Both the position numbers and the translations under genes were made by a program. The notes beneath the pieces were generated by a model. It was not told the origin of the DNA and did not search any database. It was given only the letters and a program-made list of their open reading frames with translations. From the NCBI GenBank assembly GCA_945870105.1, contig CAMBRL010000007.1, forward strand, positions 1 to 54,415: DNA of 54,415 bases, read 5' to 3'. Source of the stretch: Chitinophaga pinensis (GTDB lineage: Bacteria; Bacteroidota; Bacteroidia; SXHM01). Positions 43,794-53,625 of this stretch are shown one piece after another (within the stretch, counting starts at the first letter, position 1; every line of letters begins with the position of its first letter).

Positions 43794-45076
43794 CTATTTA
43801 CCCTAATTAAATTCTTACTGTTTTCAATTTGGTTAAGAAAATAAACATAAAAGAATAAAATAAACCAACCGCCTGAATACCATGCATTGGCTGTTAATAA
43901 CCAAGTTGTGAAACCAATGAAAGAGCACAAAACTGCAATTTTTTCATCTGTTGCTATCGTAACTGTTTTTTGATTTAATACAGAAACTAATTTAAGTATG
44001 ATTATGCCGTAGGTTAGTGTAAAAATGCAAAATCCAATGAATCCTAATTCTACATACAGTGTAACAAAAAAATTGTGAATATCTCTTGTATACTGAAGAA
44101 TTTGGTTGTTTTCATTTACCCAAAAAGTTGTTTTAGCGGCAATGTTATTTGCGCTTTCATTTCCGAATCCTAAAAGAAAACTATTTTCATTTACATGTTT
44201 GATTAAAGGAACCCATATTCCACCTATTCTGCCTGCTAAATTACCTTCCTGATTACCTCCTTCAGTAATTTCGGAAATGCTTTTAGAGAAAATTTCATCT
44301 TTGCCAAAGAAAGCCTCTCCGCCATAAATAGATACAATGCCAAAAAAAAGTATTATTGAAATCACTTTCGCAAAATTTATTTTTTGGGCACCCTTATTGG
44401 GGTTAACAACAGTGAAATAGTATATTATTACTGCAGATAAAAGAGATGAAAATATAGCAAACCGAGAACCGTTGTAAAATATCAGTATGTATAAATACAA
44501 CATAAAAAACAAAAGGGTAATTTTTTGCAAGTTGCTTTTATCAGCAATTTTATTTTGAATTAAAAGTATGCAAAAGGGGAACGTTGTAGTAAATATTCCT
44601 GCTATTTCATTTCCATTTAGTCCACCTATTCCCATTCTAAATACTCTATATGACCAAACAAACGGATGGAGTAAAAAATAATAAAGATGTGCAACTGTTA
44701 ATATCAAAAATAAGATGTTAAAAATTTTATAAAAATGGATGATGCTTGCTTTATGTGCATACCTATTTTGAATTAGAATGATGAATAAAAGTCCCAAAAA
44801 TATTTTAAACGCACCCTTAAAATCAGTACTAAGAATAAAACTCTGTAAAAGATTATAGAAAAACAGGATTATTAACAACTTGTCTAAAGTTGAAAGCGTA
44901 AAATCGATTTTATTTTTTGTTAATCTGCTGAGAAAGATGACTAAAAAGAAAACAAATACACTGTATTTTAAAATAACATAAAGTGCAGCATAGCTATTAA
45001 CCTCTATTAAAACCAGGTTTAACAAGCTAGCAAAATAAACCAGAAAAAAAAGGGTAATTATATGCTTATCTTTCAA
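43790..45076 (-). CDS. O-antigen/capsule polymerase, Wzy-like
   Basis: A 428-residue polytopic membrane protein with about eleven helices, AT-rich DNA and low overall conservation, as usual for Wzy. A large periplasmic loop (FFGKDEIFSKSISEITEGGNQEGNLAGRIGGIWVPLIKHV) leads to FLLGFGNESANN and YTRDIHNFFVTLYVELGFIGF, the O-antigen-ligase superfamily motif with Arg and His. Given Wzx, GTs and Wza/Wzc in the same operon, it is the best candidate for the repeat-unit polymerase. It overlaps the GT4 start by 4 bp. Confidence 0.82.
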   Translation of the reverse strand: MKDKHIITLFFLVYFASLLNLVLIEVNSYAALYVILKYSVFVFFLVIFLSRLTKNKIDFTLSTLDKLLIILFFYNLLQSFILSTDFKGAFKIFLGLLFIILIQNRYAHKASIIHFYKIFNILFLILTVAHLYYFLLHPFVWSYRVFRMGIGGLNGNEIAGIFTTTFPFCILLIQNKIADKSNLQKITLLFFMLYLYILIFYNGSRFAIFSSLLSAVIIYYFTVVNPNKGAQKINFAKVISIILFFGIVSIYGGEAFFGKDEIFSKSISEITEGGNQEGNLAGRIGGIWVPLIKHVNENSFLLGFGNESANNIAAKTTFWVNENNQILQYTRDIHNFFVTLYVELGFIGFCIFTLTYGIIILKLVSVLNQKTVTIATDEKIAVLCSFIGFTTWLLTANAWYSGGWFILFFYVYFLNQIENSKNLIRVNR

Positions 45077-45140
45077 TTAGATTTATGTTTTATGACAACA
45101 CTACATTAAAGAGTATTACTCTGTTGTAACCTTATTATTA

Positions 45141-46067
45141 TCATACAATTTTTTTTGCAATTTTTTTAATGAAATTCGGAATTAACAATTTCCAATGTTT
45201 GTTAAAGTTATTATTTACTGAAAAATTGTTGGCATTCAGAAGCAACCAAAACGCGACTTTAAAATAGTTGGCAATTGACGGATTTGCATTGTAGTTGATT
45301 TTGCTTTTTTCGAATTTCACGTATCTTATGTCGTCAGACTCTATAATGTCCGAATAACGAATCAGTATTTCATCCAGTACTTGCAATCGTGACGTAGAGA
45401 ATTCTTTTACGTTAGCATGTGATGTCATTCCTACCCCTAAGCGATAAACAGAAGAAACTTCATTTATAAAAATAAATTTCTTGCATTTAACGACCTGATC
45501 GAAGCCAAAGAGCCAATCGCCAAACACTCCATAATTAAGTGGTATCGGGTTAATGTTGTTCCACAATTTTTTGCTAAAACCAACCTCACGATAACTAAGT
45601 CCATAGCGCAAGCGTTCTTTAAACATGCTATTTTTCCTAATTCTATAGTTATCGAAAATTACTTCTTTGCCGTTTGGATATAAGAGAACCGTATTGGTAA
45701 CAATGGAGAAACTATCGTTTACAGGATTAAGATTATTTGCTTCTATTGCTTTGTTAAGCGCATTGAATAATCCAGGCTTATAGAGATCATCACCAGCCAA
45801 ACCGGAAATTACATCTCCATTTACTTTATCCATCAAAAAATTAAAGTTTTTGAAAATGCCCTGATTCTGAGAATGCCTGATTACTTTTATTATTTCTGGA
45901 AATTTTTGTCGATAGTTTTCTAAAATTTCTGGCGTTTTATCTCTTGAGCAATCGTCACCAATAATAATTTCAAAAGGAGGAGGATTTTGTTGCAACACAG
46001 ACTCAATTGCATCTGCAATATAGTTTTCCTGGTTATAGGTAATAATAATTACACTGTGCTTATACAT
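45141..46067 (-). CDS. Glycosyltransferase family 2 protein
   Basis: A GT-A enzyme of 308 residues: SVIIITYNQENYIADAIESVLQQ, then FEIIIGDDCSRDKTPEILE and the metal site DVISGLAGDDLYKPGLF (GDD). A later part reads YGVFGDWLFGFDQVV, in which GDW replaces the usual ED acceptor motif. No membrane helix is seen. A 64-bp gap separates it from the polymerase downstream; only 3 bp lie between it and wzx upstream. Specificity is unknown. Confidence 0.9.
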   Translation of the reverse strand: MYKHSVIIITYNQENYIADAIESVLQQNPPPFEIIIGDDCSRDKTPEILENYRQKFPEIIKVIRHSQNQGIFKNFNFLMDKVNGDVISGLAGDDLYKPGLFNALNKAIEANNLNPVNDSFSIVTNTVLLYPNGKEVIFDNYRIRKNSMFKERLRYGLSYREVGFSKKLWNNINPIPLNYGVFGDWLFGFDQVVKCKKFIFINEVSSVYRLGVGMTSHANVKEFSTSRLQVLDEILIRYSDIIESDDIRYVKFEKSKINYNANPSIANYFKVAFWLLLNANNFSVNNNFNKHWKLLIPNFIKKIAKKIV

Positions 46068-46070
46068 GAT

Positions 46071-47549
46071 TTATTTTCTTTTATACTTTGCAAGCAGCGA
46101 TGCAATTCCTATTCGTTTATTGAGTTCAACATATGAAAAGAGTAAAGATATTGCTAATGCCAGTATTCCAAAAACATAATTAAGAGGACTTGGACAAAAT
46201 TTAACAATTATAAAACAGGCTACAGAGAGTAAAGTTTGCGTGAGAAAAATTTTAATGAACGAATTGCTGAAGTTGAAGTTATAATTAGATTTACTTATTA
46301 CAAATACCTGAATTAAATACAAAATATATCCTACTAAAAAAGCTACACCAATACCTGTTAAACCATAAAAATGGTATCCAAGTATATTGATTAATAAAAC
46401 ATATACGTTAGCGGTAAATTCGTTCCAGAAAAAAAGTTTTGCATTGCCTTTTGCTATAAACACAAATGATATAGACCAACTTGCAGCTCTGAATAACATG
46501 CCTAAAACGGCCCAATGAATCATATTTTCGATGGGTATAAATTTTTCGGAATACAATAAAATTACGGCCCATTGTATAAAAATTAAAAACAGAATGATTA
46601 AAGGAGCTAAAAGCAGAATTGCTATTTCGGCTTGTTCATTTATAGTTTTTGTACAGAACGCATTGTCATCAGCTTTGGCAGACAATCTCGGAAAATAATC
46701 TGTTGCCATGGCGCTGAACACAAGTCCAACGTAGGTATTCGTTAACGCAAAACCAGCATTATATAATCCTACCTGATCAATCCCGCCAGTATAGTTAATA
46801 AAGATACGCAGTAAATAAGATGAACCGAGTGTAACTATACCGCTGATACTTACCATAAATCCGAGGTACAGCATTCTTTTGCCTTCGGCAACAGTTCTCG
46901 CTCTTGAAATATATATTTCTTCTACTTCAATTTTTCTGGAAAAAAACCATGCTAACACGAATGAAATAGCGGAGGCAATAATCAATCCCGGAACAATCCC
47001 TGCCAGTTTAAAGTAATAATAAACGGGTATGATTATTAAAAGCCCGAGAAAACTACCCAGCAGATTAGCATTAGCCAATAATTGCATTTTTCGCATGCTT
47101 TGAAGTATTACCAAGCGCTCACTTGTTAGTTGGCTGAGCAGAAGCGTTACTGATATACATGCAAATGCAATTGTATAATCTTTGTTTCCAAATGTAATTT
47201 GACTTAGCCATGGCGCAAATACTAATGTTAAGAGCATTCCAAGCAGCCCCGTAATCCAAACCAGTCTTCTGAATACACCAATAATTGTAGCAATTCTTAT
47301 TTTATTTCCTGTTGCATTAGCGGCAGATACATCACGTACTGCACTTGTTCCTAACCCGAAGTTTGTTAAACCACTAATCAATGTAGTAGTAGCTGTAAGC
47401 AGACCAGCTATTCCCATGCCGGCAGGACCCAGAAAGATTGCAATAAACTTAGAACGAATAATGGCAATGATAATGTTAAAGATCTGCACACCTCCAAAAA
47501 GAGATGTCGCTTTCATAATCTGACGGTATGAAGATTGATCTTTTGACAT
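46071..47549 (-). CDS. Polysaccharide flippase, Wzx-like
   Basis: A 492-residue membrane protein with about fourteen helices, of the MOP superfamily (polysaccharide biosynthesis/Wzx). MKATSLFGGVQIFNIIIAIIRSKFIAIFLGPAGMGIAGLLT at the N-terminus is the hallmark of Wzx proteins close to WzxE/O-antigen flippases. The pair of halves (FAMTDYFPRLSAKADD in the middle loop) is normal. It would translocate the undecaprenyl-linked repeat unit across the inner membrane. It sits between the sugar-nucleotide genes (fdt-like) and the GT genes. Confidence 0.92.
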   Translation of the reverse strand: MSKDQSSYRQIMKATSLFGGVQIFNIIIAIIRSKFIAIFLGPAGMGIAGLLTATTTLISGLTNFGLGTSAVRDVSAANATGNKIRIATIIGVFRRLVWITGLLGMLLTLVFAPWLSQITFGNKDYTIAFACISVTLLLSQLTSERLVILQSMRKMQLLANANLLGSFLGLLIIIPVYYYFKLAGIVPGLIIASAISFVLAWFFSRKIEVEEIYISRARTVAEGKRMLYLGFMVSISGIVTLGSSYLLRIFINYTGGIDQVGLYNAGFALTNTYVGLVFSAMATDYFPRLSAKADDNAFCTKTINEQAEIAILLLAPLIILFLIFIQWAVILLYSEKFIPIENMIHWAVLGMLFRAASWSISFVFIAKGNAKLFFWNEFTANVYVLLINILGYHFYGLTGIGVAFLVGYILYLIQVFVISKSNYNFNFSNSFIKIFLTQTLLSVACFIIVKFCPSPLNYVFGILALAISLLFSYVELNKRIGIASLLAKYKRK

Positions 47550-47566
47550 TACATTTTTCTGCCGCT

Positions 47567-48670
47567 TTAATTGGAGAAATTATTCAAACTATTTACAATT
47601 TGCGCCATCTCTTCTTCAGTCAAAACCTGACTGATCGGCAAGCTCAATATCTCATTATGAATTAGCTCAGTTAGGGGAAAACTTAACTCATGCAACTCTT
47701 TATAGGCAGTTTGTTTATAAGGAGGTATGGGATAGTGGATTAGTGTTTGTATACCATTATCGGTTAAATATTTTTGTAATTCGTTACGCTGCCTATGTCT
47801 AATCACAAAAAGGTGCCAAACGTGAGAATTTGACGCTGGAATATCAGGTAGAATTATTGTCGGGTTTTTTATATTTTTCAGGTAATAATTTGCAACATCT
47901 CTTCTACGTTGGTTATCTGAATCAAGGTGTTTTAGTTTCACAGATAATGCAGCGGCCTGAATTTCGTCTAAACGCGAATTCAACCCTTGATAGTTGTTTA
48001 CATATTTTTCTTTGCTTCCATAGTTTCCAAGTGCGCGAATTATATCAGCCAGCTTATCATCGTTGGTTGTTACTGCACCCGCATCTCCTAAGGCACCCAA
48101 GTTTTTGCCGGGGTAAAAACTATGTCCTGCAGCATGACCTATTGATCCGGTTCTTTTTTGTTGGTAAAAACAACCTTGTGCCTGAGCATTATCTTCAATA
48201 AGTTTTAAATTGTATTTCAGAACTAACCGTTCAATTTCGGGATGCATGGCATTTTGGCCATATAAATGAACAAGCATAATACCCTTGGTGCGGGGTGTTA
48301 TTTTTTCTTCAATTAAAAAAGGATTTAAGTTGTAGGTTTTAATATCAGGTTCAACCAAAACGGGCTTAAGTTTATTATCTGTAATAGCTAATACAGAAGC
48401 TATATAGGTATTGGCAGGAACTATAATTTCATCTCCTTCCTGCATACTACCCAGTTCTATGTATGCTTTTAAGATAAGTCTGAGTGCATCTAAACCATTT
48501 GCAACTCCTATGCAGTGTTTTGCTTCTATGTAAGCTGCATAGTTTTGTTCAAAAGTATTTGCTTGTTCCCCCAGTATATACCATCCTGATTTAATGACTT
48601 TTTGAATGCCTTCAGATAATTCGGGTTCATAAGCATTGTTGATTTTTTGCAGGTCTAAGAATTTAATCAT
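47567..48670 (-). CDS. fdtB: DegT/DnrJ/EryC1-family sugar aminotransferase, FdtB-like
   Basis: A PLP-dependent sugar 3-aminotransferase, 367 residues from ATG 48670. The track's 48766 start would add 32 residues inside the preceding gene; [18 protein letters not shown] is the usual N-terminus. Family marks are [34 protein letters not shown] and [21 protein letters not shown] with the PLP lysine near residue 189, then [16 protein letters not shown]. It overlaps the acetyltransferase by 8 bp. With the cupins and LbH protein it fits the FdtB/QdtB step, making dTDP-3-amino-3,6-dideoxyhexose. The symbol is by context as much as by sequence. Confidence 0.85.
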   Translation of the reverse strand: MIKFLDLQKINNAYEPELSEGIQKVIKSGWYILGEQANTFEQNYAAYIEAKHCIGVANGLDALRLILKAYIELGSMQEGDEIIVPANTYIASVLAITDNKLKPVLVEPDIKTYNLNPFLIEEKITPRTKGIMLVHLYGQNAMHPEIERLVLKYNLKLIEDNAQAQGCFYQQKRTGSIGHAAGHSFYPGKNLGALGDAGAVTTNDDKLADIIRALGNYGSKEKYVNNYQGLNSRLDEIQAAALSVKLKHLDSDNQRRRDVANYYLKNIKNPTIILPDIPASNSHVWHLFVIRHRQRNELQKYLTDNGIQTLIHYPIPPYKQTAYKELHELSFPLTELIHNEILSLPISQVLTEEEMAQIVNSLNNFSN

Positions 48671-49442
48671 TTTCTTTCGTTTTTTGCCATTCATCAAATC
48701 CAATTTTTTCCCAAGGCATTCCTCTTTCAAAATTATACTGCCATGGATAATAGTGTTCGATAGCATTCTTTTTTGACGGTATTTCGCGAATATCTTTTAT
48801 TCTTTTAGCCGGTGTACCTATTGCAAACGAATAGTTCTCAATATCTCTTGATATAACTGAATTGGCGCCAATCAAACAGTTTGTGCCAATAGTTACGCCC
48901 GGCAAAACACAACAATGGATAGTGATTATTGAATAATCGCCAACTTTTGCTCCTGATAACACATCAGAAGGCGGTTGAGGATCGTTGGTAAAAATGGTAT
49001 AGGGATAAATAAAGACATAGTCTCCTATTTCAGTACATTCTCCTATATGAACATTGCTGTATATTCTTGAATAATTGCCGATTTTACAATTGCCTTGTAT
49101 ATCAACCAATGTGCTAATTAAACAACTATCGCCAATAACAGATTTTTCTCTAATTGTAGCTCTATGACCGGTGATGAGTCCTGCGCCAAATGTTGATCCT
49201 GCATAAAATATGCAATGGCTTCGTATGAATGAATTTTTGCCAATAATTGTTTCGGGGTTAACATAGTTATCTATGTCTTTATAATAGGAGTAAAGTGGTT
49301 CACCTATAATACAATCGGAAGAGATAACGGTATTATCTCCGATGATAACATTATCATATATTGTAGTATTATCTCCAATTTTAACATTATTTCCAATTTT
49401 AGCAGCCGGGCTTATCCAAACATTTCTATTATTAAATTTCAT
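48663..49442 (-). CDS. fdtC: Hexapeptide-repeat sugar N-acetyltransferase, FdtC-like
   Basis: A left-handed beta-helix acyltransferase, 259 residues. Hexapeptide repeats of type (I/V)GxNxx run over residues 10-210 ([24 protein letters not shown] ... [15 protein letters not shown]). The mid loop [15 protein letters not shown] carries the likely catalytic histidine. The end, [10 protein letters not shown], is common to the group. Lying between FdtA-like and FdtB-like genes, with overlaps of 4 and 8 bp, it should N-acetylate the 3-amino sugar (Fuc3NAc or Qui3NAc). It is not possible to tell the epimer from the sequence alone. Confidence 0.83.
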   Translation of the reverse strand: MKFNNRNVWISPAAKIGNNVKIGDNTTIYDNVIIGDNTVISSDCIIGEPLYSYYKDIDNYVNPETIIGKNSFIRSHCIFYAGSTFGAGLITGHRATIREKSVIGDSCLISTLVDIQGNCKIGNYSRIYSNVHIGECTEIGDYVFIYPYTIFTNDPQPPSDVLSGAKVGDYSIITIHCCVLPGVTIGTNCLIGANSVISRDIENYSFAIGTPAKRIKDIREIPSKKNAIEHYYPWQYNFERGMPWEKIGFDEWQKTKEND

Positions 49443-49849
49443 TTTTTGTACGATTTAAATTCTTCGTAATCTCTTAAATAATCATCCGGGTCATACTTAT
49501 GAGATGCTAAAACCAAACAAATAGCTCCGGATGAAAATTCAAACAATTCACGCCATATTCCCGGCACAACTATCAATCCGAAATCTGGTCTGTTCAGTGT
49601 AATCGTTTTTTTATTTTCACCATCATCCAAGAGTATATTATATGAGCCACTTGCTGCTATAATCAACTGATGTAACTGTTTATGTGCATGCCCACCTCTG
49701 CTTTCGCCTCCCGGAATATCATACAGGTAATAGATCCGTTCAATCTTAAACGGAATATTTTTATCGCCTTCAACGATAGTAATATTACCGGCTCTATTGT
49801 GGATTTTGCTTAAGGATACTATAGAACAATCGTGAACACTACTTTTCAT
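49439..49849 (-). CDS. fdtA: WxcM-like sugar 3,4-ketoisomerase, FdtA/QdtA type
   Basis: A 136-residue single-domain cupin. It should convert dTDP-4-keto-6-deoxyglucose into the 3-keto sugar. The signature is complete: IYYLYDIPGGESRGGHAHKQLHQLIIAASGSYNILLDDG, with both histidines of GGHAHK that form the active site in this family, and the C-terminal FGLIVVPGIWRELFEF and DYLRDYEEF. It overlaps the acetyltransferase by 4 bp. This copy, with the full HAH motif, is the better candidate for the active isomerase of the tandem pair. Confidence 0.88.
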   Translation of the reverse strand: MKSSVHDCSIVSLSKIHNRAGNITIVEGDKNIPFKIERIYYLYDIPGGESRGGHAHKQLHQLIIAASGSYNILLDDGENKKTITLNRPDFGLIVVPGIWRELFEFSSGAICLVLASHKYDPDDYLRDYEEFKSYKK

Positions 49850-50246
49850 GAGTTGTTCTGTAGTTTAAAAAATCATCGTAATCACGGATATAATCGATTC
49901 CCTCAAATTCGGTTGAACTTAACACTAATGCTAATGAATTTGTAGAAAAGTTTATCATCTGTCTCCACAACCCGGCAGGGACATATAATCCATAATAAGA
50001 TCTATTCAGAGAAAAAATTTCTTTAATTTTTCCATTATCTATCACCACATCAAAGCTACCCGAAAGCGCAATAATCAGTTCTTCTTGTTTTTTAAATGCA
50101 TGTCCACCTCTTACCTGTCCTCCAGGCACATCATAAATCCAGTAGGTACGTTTTATTTTAAAGGGAATGTGATTTTCTTCTTCAACAAAAGAAAGGTTAC
50201 CGCGCGGGTCTTCAAACTTAGGAAGATCAATTAAGGTTGCTTTCAT
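49839..50246 (-). CDS. WxcM-like cupin, paralogue of FdtA with HAF motif
   Basis: A 135-residue cupin clearly homologous to the next gene (TYWIYDVPGGQVRGGHAFKKQEELIIALSGSFDVVIDNG ... GLYVPAGLWRQMINF ... DYIRDYDDF), overlapping it by 11 bp. The second active-site histidine (HAH) is Phe here. It may be catalytically altered, may act on another 4-keto sugar (other epimer at C4), or may form a heteromer with its neighbour. It is the first gene after the 166-bp gap behind the tyrosine kinase. Confidence 0.85.
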   Translation of the reverse strand: MKATLIDLPKFEDPRGNLSFVEEENHIPFKIKRTYWIYDVPGGQVRGGHAFKKQEELIIALSGSFDVVIDNGKIKEIFSLNRSYYGLYVPAGLWRQMINFSTNSLALVLSSTEFEGIDYIRDYDDFLNYRTTHEK

Positions 50247-50412
50247 TTATTATTCATTGCAAGGCTTTTTCTGATGATGCTTCGCGTTCAACATTTATTT
50301 ATGGTTGCAGTGATTGTATAGATTAAACTAATCTTTTTAACACAAACCAATTCTGAGATTTTGATTGCTTGAAAATGTTTTCAGCTAAATCTATTGAAAT
50401 GGAGCTAAAGAA

Positions 50413-52803
50413 TTATCCTTTTTTAAAAAATGTTTTAAAAGAATTAAAAAATGATTTCTCTTTTTTAACATCTTCTGAATAATAACCGTAACCGTAACCA
50501 TAACCATAACCATAACCATAACCATAATTTCCTAACTCTCTATCTATACCATTAAAAACAATGGAAAGTTTTTTCATTTTATTATTTTGATAAATATCAG
50601 CAATTGAATATAAGTAGGATTTGGGTGTTCGACTTTGTCTTACTATGTAAAGACTGGCATCTACATGTTCTGCTATAATTAAACTATCGGTTACCAAGCC
50701 AATTGGCGGGGAGTCAATAATTACAATATCAAATGCGTTTCGTAAACTTAATATTAGTTCTTTAAGCTTATCTGTCATAAGCAGTTCGGCAGGATTGGGC
50801 GGAATTGGTCCAGAAGAGATAATATAAAGATGTTCGTTTATCTCTGATTTGGTTACAATTTCATCAAGTGATGCCATTCCGATAAGATAATTGCTAATGC
50901 CAATAGGATTTCTGCTTTCAAGGCTTCTGGTGAGTTTTGGTTTTCTAAGATCCATTTCCAAAACCACTGTTCTTTTGCCGGAAATAGCAAAGGTTAATGC
51001 AAGATTTAATGATATAAAGGTTTTACCCTCTCCACTGATTGACGATGTAACCAACATGGCTTTTTCATTTACCCCTATTCCTAAAAATTGCAGATTTGTT
51101 CTGATAGATCTGAATTCTTCTGAAATTGCAGATTTAGCCTTTGTATGCACCATTATAGTTGATTCCGAATCGCTTTGACCCACTACACCAATTATGGGGG
51201 CTTTAGCTGTCGTTTCAATAACAGATTTTGAAATTACCTTGTCGTTTAACAATTCTTTTAAATAAATTACAATTATTGGTAATCCCAATCCGAGAACAAT
51301 GGCAATGAGATAGGATAACTTTTTTACAGGCTTAATTGGTTTATTTGAAAAATATGCCGGCTCAATAACCTTATTATCTGCAACTGTAGATGCAAGTGCA
51401 ATTGCAGATTCTTCTTGTTTCTGTAGTAAGTATAAATACAAATTTTCTTTAATGGTTTTTTGTCTCTGGATTTCCACTAAATCTCTTTCTATGGTAGGAA
51501 TTTGTTTTATGCTTTTTTCAAAATCATTTAACTTATTTTTTAAAATTCCATTTTTAATATTGAGTGCTTCTTTAATTCCTGAAACGTTTCTTTTTATATC
51601 TTCTCTTGTTGCAATAATTTGTTGTTTTAGAATTGTATTTAACGGGTTATCTTTGTTAAGTGTATTTTCATACTTAATTTTCAAAGATTCTAAGGTATAC
51701 AACTCACCAACCAATTTCTCCAATGCGGGGTCAGTAAATCCGGGTAATGCCGGGGCTTTATATTCTTGCATGGCAAGATTTTTATCTATTTCATTGATAA
51801 AAGTTAATTCCATATTTATTTTGGCAAGTTCCTGATCATATTGCTCAACTCCCTGCAAAAAAAACTTGGCTTCTTCACCTATATCGGCAATGCCTTTACT
51901 TTTTTTGTATTGTTCAACTTCATCCTCTATATTCGTTAAATCTCCCGTAACAAATTGTAATCGTTCTTTTATAAACTCAAGTGTATTTGCTGCCATCTCA
52001 TTCTTTTCATCCACACTATTTTGAATGTACACTTGTGCAACTTTATCCAAAAAATCTTTTCCTTTCTCTGGAACACTTGTTTTAATTGACAATTCTAATA
52101 CAGTTGCCATTTTATTAACAGCTGCTATTTTAAACTCTTCATAATAATTTTCAATCAATGCTTCCTTTGAATTTATTGAAAATAAAAAGTTTCTATCAAC
52201 ATAACTATCGTCTAAAAAGCGGCTTTGATCAAAATTTAAACTGGGCACTATTTTAAATTGTCCATAATGCGTTTTAATCGTTGTATTATATTTGACTATT
52301 GAAGATTGTTCATCATAACGCAGCTTAATTTCTCCATTTTTTTCAAAATCAAGCTCAAACATACGTTCAAACACCTCTGGCAAAAGTGTGTCATAAGTTA
52401 CCCTAAATGGCACTTTAGAATAATATTGCTCAGATGTAATAGCATCGCCAACTAAAAAATAGCTGACATTAAAATTTAAATTGTCCAGAGCTTTCCCGAT
52501 AATCGGTCTTGAGTGAATTATTTCAATTTCATTTTCTACAATTCCTCCATCTTTAAAAATATCAAGTTCTTTGAGCATCTCTGATCCGGTCGGAGACTTT
52601 TTTTCATCTTTAACAAGAATTTTACTGGACACTAAATATATTCTCTGTGAATATCTATTGAATGTATAAGCTATAACGATTGCTAATCCTAAAGATAAAA
52701 CGAAAAAATACCAGTAGCGTAAATAACGAAAAAATATCTCTCGGATATTTATTTCATTCTCAGTAGAACTGTTTAATTCATTATTGTTAGAGTCTTGTAT
52801 CAT
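50413..52803 (-). CDS. Wzc-like polysaccharide co-polymerase and tyrosine autokinase
   Basis: A 796-residue fusion of a chain-length/export domain and a BY-kinase. N-terminal Wzz domain: helix at about residues 30-50, then a long periplasmic coiled-coil region, and a second helix at about 500 (LSYLIAIVLGLGLPIIVIYL) preceded by the proline-rich FSNKPIKPVKK. Cytoplasmic kinase: Walker A SSISGEGKTFISL near residue 588, Walker A' TVVLEMDLRKPK and Walker B IVIIDSPPIGLVTDS. The C-terminus has a tyrosine cluster GYGYGYGYGYGYY encoded by a hexanucleotide microsatellite. It controls polymer length and export by cycling phosphorylation and works with the Wza-like protein, whose gene overlaps by 4 bp. 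Confidence 0.95.
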   Translation of the reverse strand: MIQDSNNNELNSSTENEINIREIFFRYLRYWYFFVLSLGLAIVIAYTFNRYSQRIYLVSSKILVKDEKKSPTGSEMLKELDIFKDGGIVENEIEIIHSRPIIGKALDNLNFNVSYFLVGDAITSEQYYSKVPFRVTYDTLLPEVFERMFELDFEKNGEIKLRYDEQSSIVKYNTTIKTHYGQFKIVPSLNFDQSRFLDDSYVDRNFLFSINSKEALIENYYEEFKIAAVNKMATVLELSIKTSVPEKGKDFLDKVAQVYIQNSVDEKNEMAANTLEFIKERLQFVTGDLTNIEDEVEQYKKSKGIADIGEEAKFFLQGVEQYDQELAKINMELTFINEIDKNLAMQEYKAPALPGFTDPALEKLVGELYTLESLKIKYENTLNKDNPLNTILKQQIIATREDIKRNVSGIKEALNIKNGILKNKLNDFEKSIKQIPTIERDLVEIQRQKTIKENLYLYLLQKQEESAIALASTVADNKVIEPAYFSNKPIKPVKKLSYLIAIVLGLGLPIIVIYLKELLNDKVISKSVIETTAKAPIIGVVGQSDSESTIMVHTKAKSAISEEFRSIRTNLQFLGIGVNEKAMLVTSSISGEGKTFISLNLALTFAISGKRTVVLEMDLRKPKLTRSLESRNPIGISNYLIGMASLDEIVTKSEINEHLYIISSGPIPPNPAELLMTDKLKELILSLRNAFDIVIIDSPPIGLVTDSLIIAEHVDASLYIVRQSRTPKSYLYSIADIYQNNKMKKLSIVFNGIDRELGNYGYGYGYGYGYGYGYYSEDVKKEKSFFNSFKTFFKKG
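50482..50527. repeat. Hexanucleotide microsatellite ATAACC/GTAACC inside the kinase gene
   Basis: Seven consecutive 6-bp units (ATAACC or GTAACC) and a partial eighth. On the coding strand they read as alternating Tyr-Gly codons. Gain or loss of units keeps the frame. Confidence 0.9.
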
Positions 52804-53594
52804 CGATATAAAATCGTTAGCAATACGGTAAGGGTGCTAATTCCGCTAATAATTATTGGAAGTATTCTATATATATTATCAGCATTTGCAGCTTTTCCAC
52901 CATTAGGGTCGACATAAATTATATCATTGGGCTCAAGATACATATAAGGAGAATTGAGCACCTCTTTAGACGTTAAATCAATTTTATAAATCTGATTTTT
53001 CCCATTCACTTCCCGAATTAATTTAACTCCTTTTCTTAATCCATAAACAGAAAGGTCACCCGAAAGTCCTAATGCTTCCATAATCGTAATGCGTTCGTTT
53101 GCAACTGGGTAAACGCCCGGACGAGCCACATCACCTAATATGGTAACTTTAAAATTTGAGAAACGCACACTGACTGTTGGTAATTGAAGATATTTTTCTA
53201 ACTTTTCTGTAAGCATAGATCTAATTTGAGTAGTGGTGAGTCCATCAACCTTAACATTTCCCAACATAGGTACCTGAATATTACCCTCATTATCTACTAA
53301 GAATCCTGGGGTTGCTTGCATTAATGTTTTCTCTGGAGTGGAGACGCTTTGGTTTATAAATGGATAATTAATCAGCGCATTCGATTCCGCACTCAAACTC
53401 ATCACCGTAATATTCAATATATCTCCCGGCTTAATTGTCGGCTCATAAAGTGCAGTTCTCAAACCCGAATTAGCAGCAACCGTTGCAGTATCAGATCCTG
53501 GTATATCCTGAAAATATGTTATTTGTTTACGAGTAATACATGATGAAAGAAACACCACGAGTAGCAATAACCAAAGTCTATTATTTAATTTCAT
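52800..53594 (-). CDS. Polysaccharide export lipoprotein, Wza-like
   Basis: A 264-residue outer-membrane lipoprotein. Signal peptide and lipobox MKLNNRLWLLLLVVFLSSC (Cys 19) precede the PES domain (YEPTIKPGDILNITVMSL) and SLBB domains (VTILGDVARPGVYPV, ITIMEALGLSGDL). It is shorter than E. coli Wza and ends with a hydrophobic helix (ILPIIISGISTLTVLLTILYR), as is common in Bacteroidota. It is the first gene of the polysaccharide operon and pairs with the Wzc-like kinase, which it overlaps by 4 bp. Confidence 0.93.
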   Translation of the reverse strand: MKLNNRLWLLLLVVFLSSCITRKQITYFQDIPGSDTATVAANSGLRTALYEPTIKPGDILNITVMSLSAESNALINYPFINQSVSTPEKTLMQATPGFLVDNEGNIQVPMLGNVKVDGLTTTQIRSMLTEKLEKYLQLPTVSVRFSNFKVTILGDVARPGVYPVANERITIMEALGLSGDLSVYGLRKGVKLIREVNGKNQIYKIDLTSKEVLNSPYMYLEPNDIIYVDPNGGKAANADNIYRILPIIISGISTLTVLLTILYR

Positions 53595-53625
53595 TGATTT
53601 ACTAAGGACTTTTTTAAAAGCCGCG

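Noticed and set aside
48671-48766. 32-residue extension of the aminotransferase
   Set aside because: Lies inside the acetyltransferase coding region, and [11 protein letters not shown] is the family N-terminus.
50247-50412. Promoter in the gap between the kinase and the cupin genes
   Set aside because: Only weak boxes with poor spacing were found; read-through from wza-wzc is as likely.
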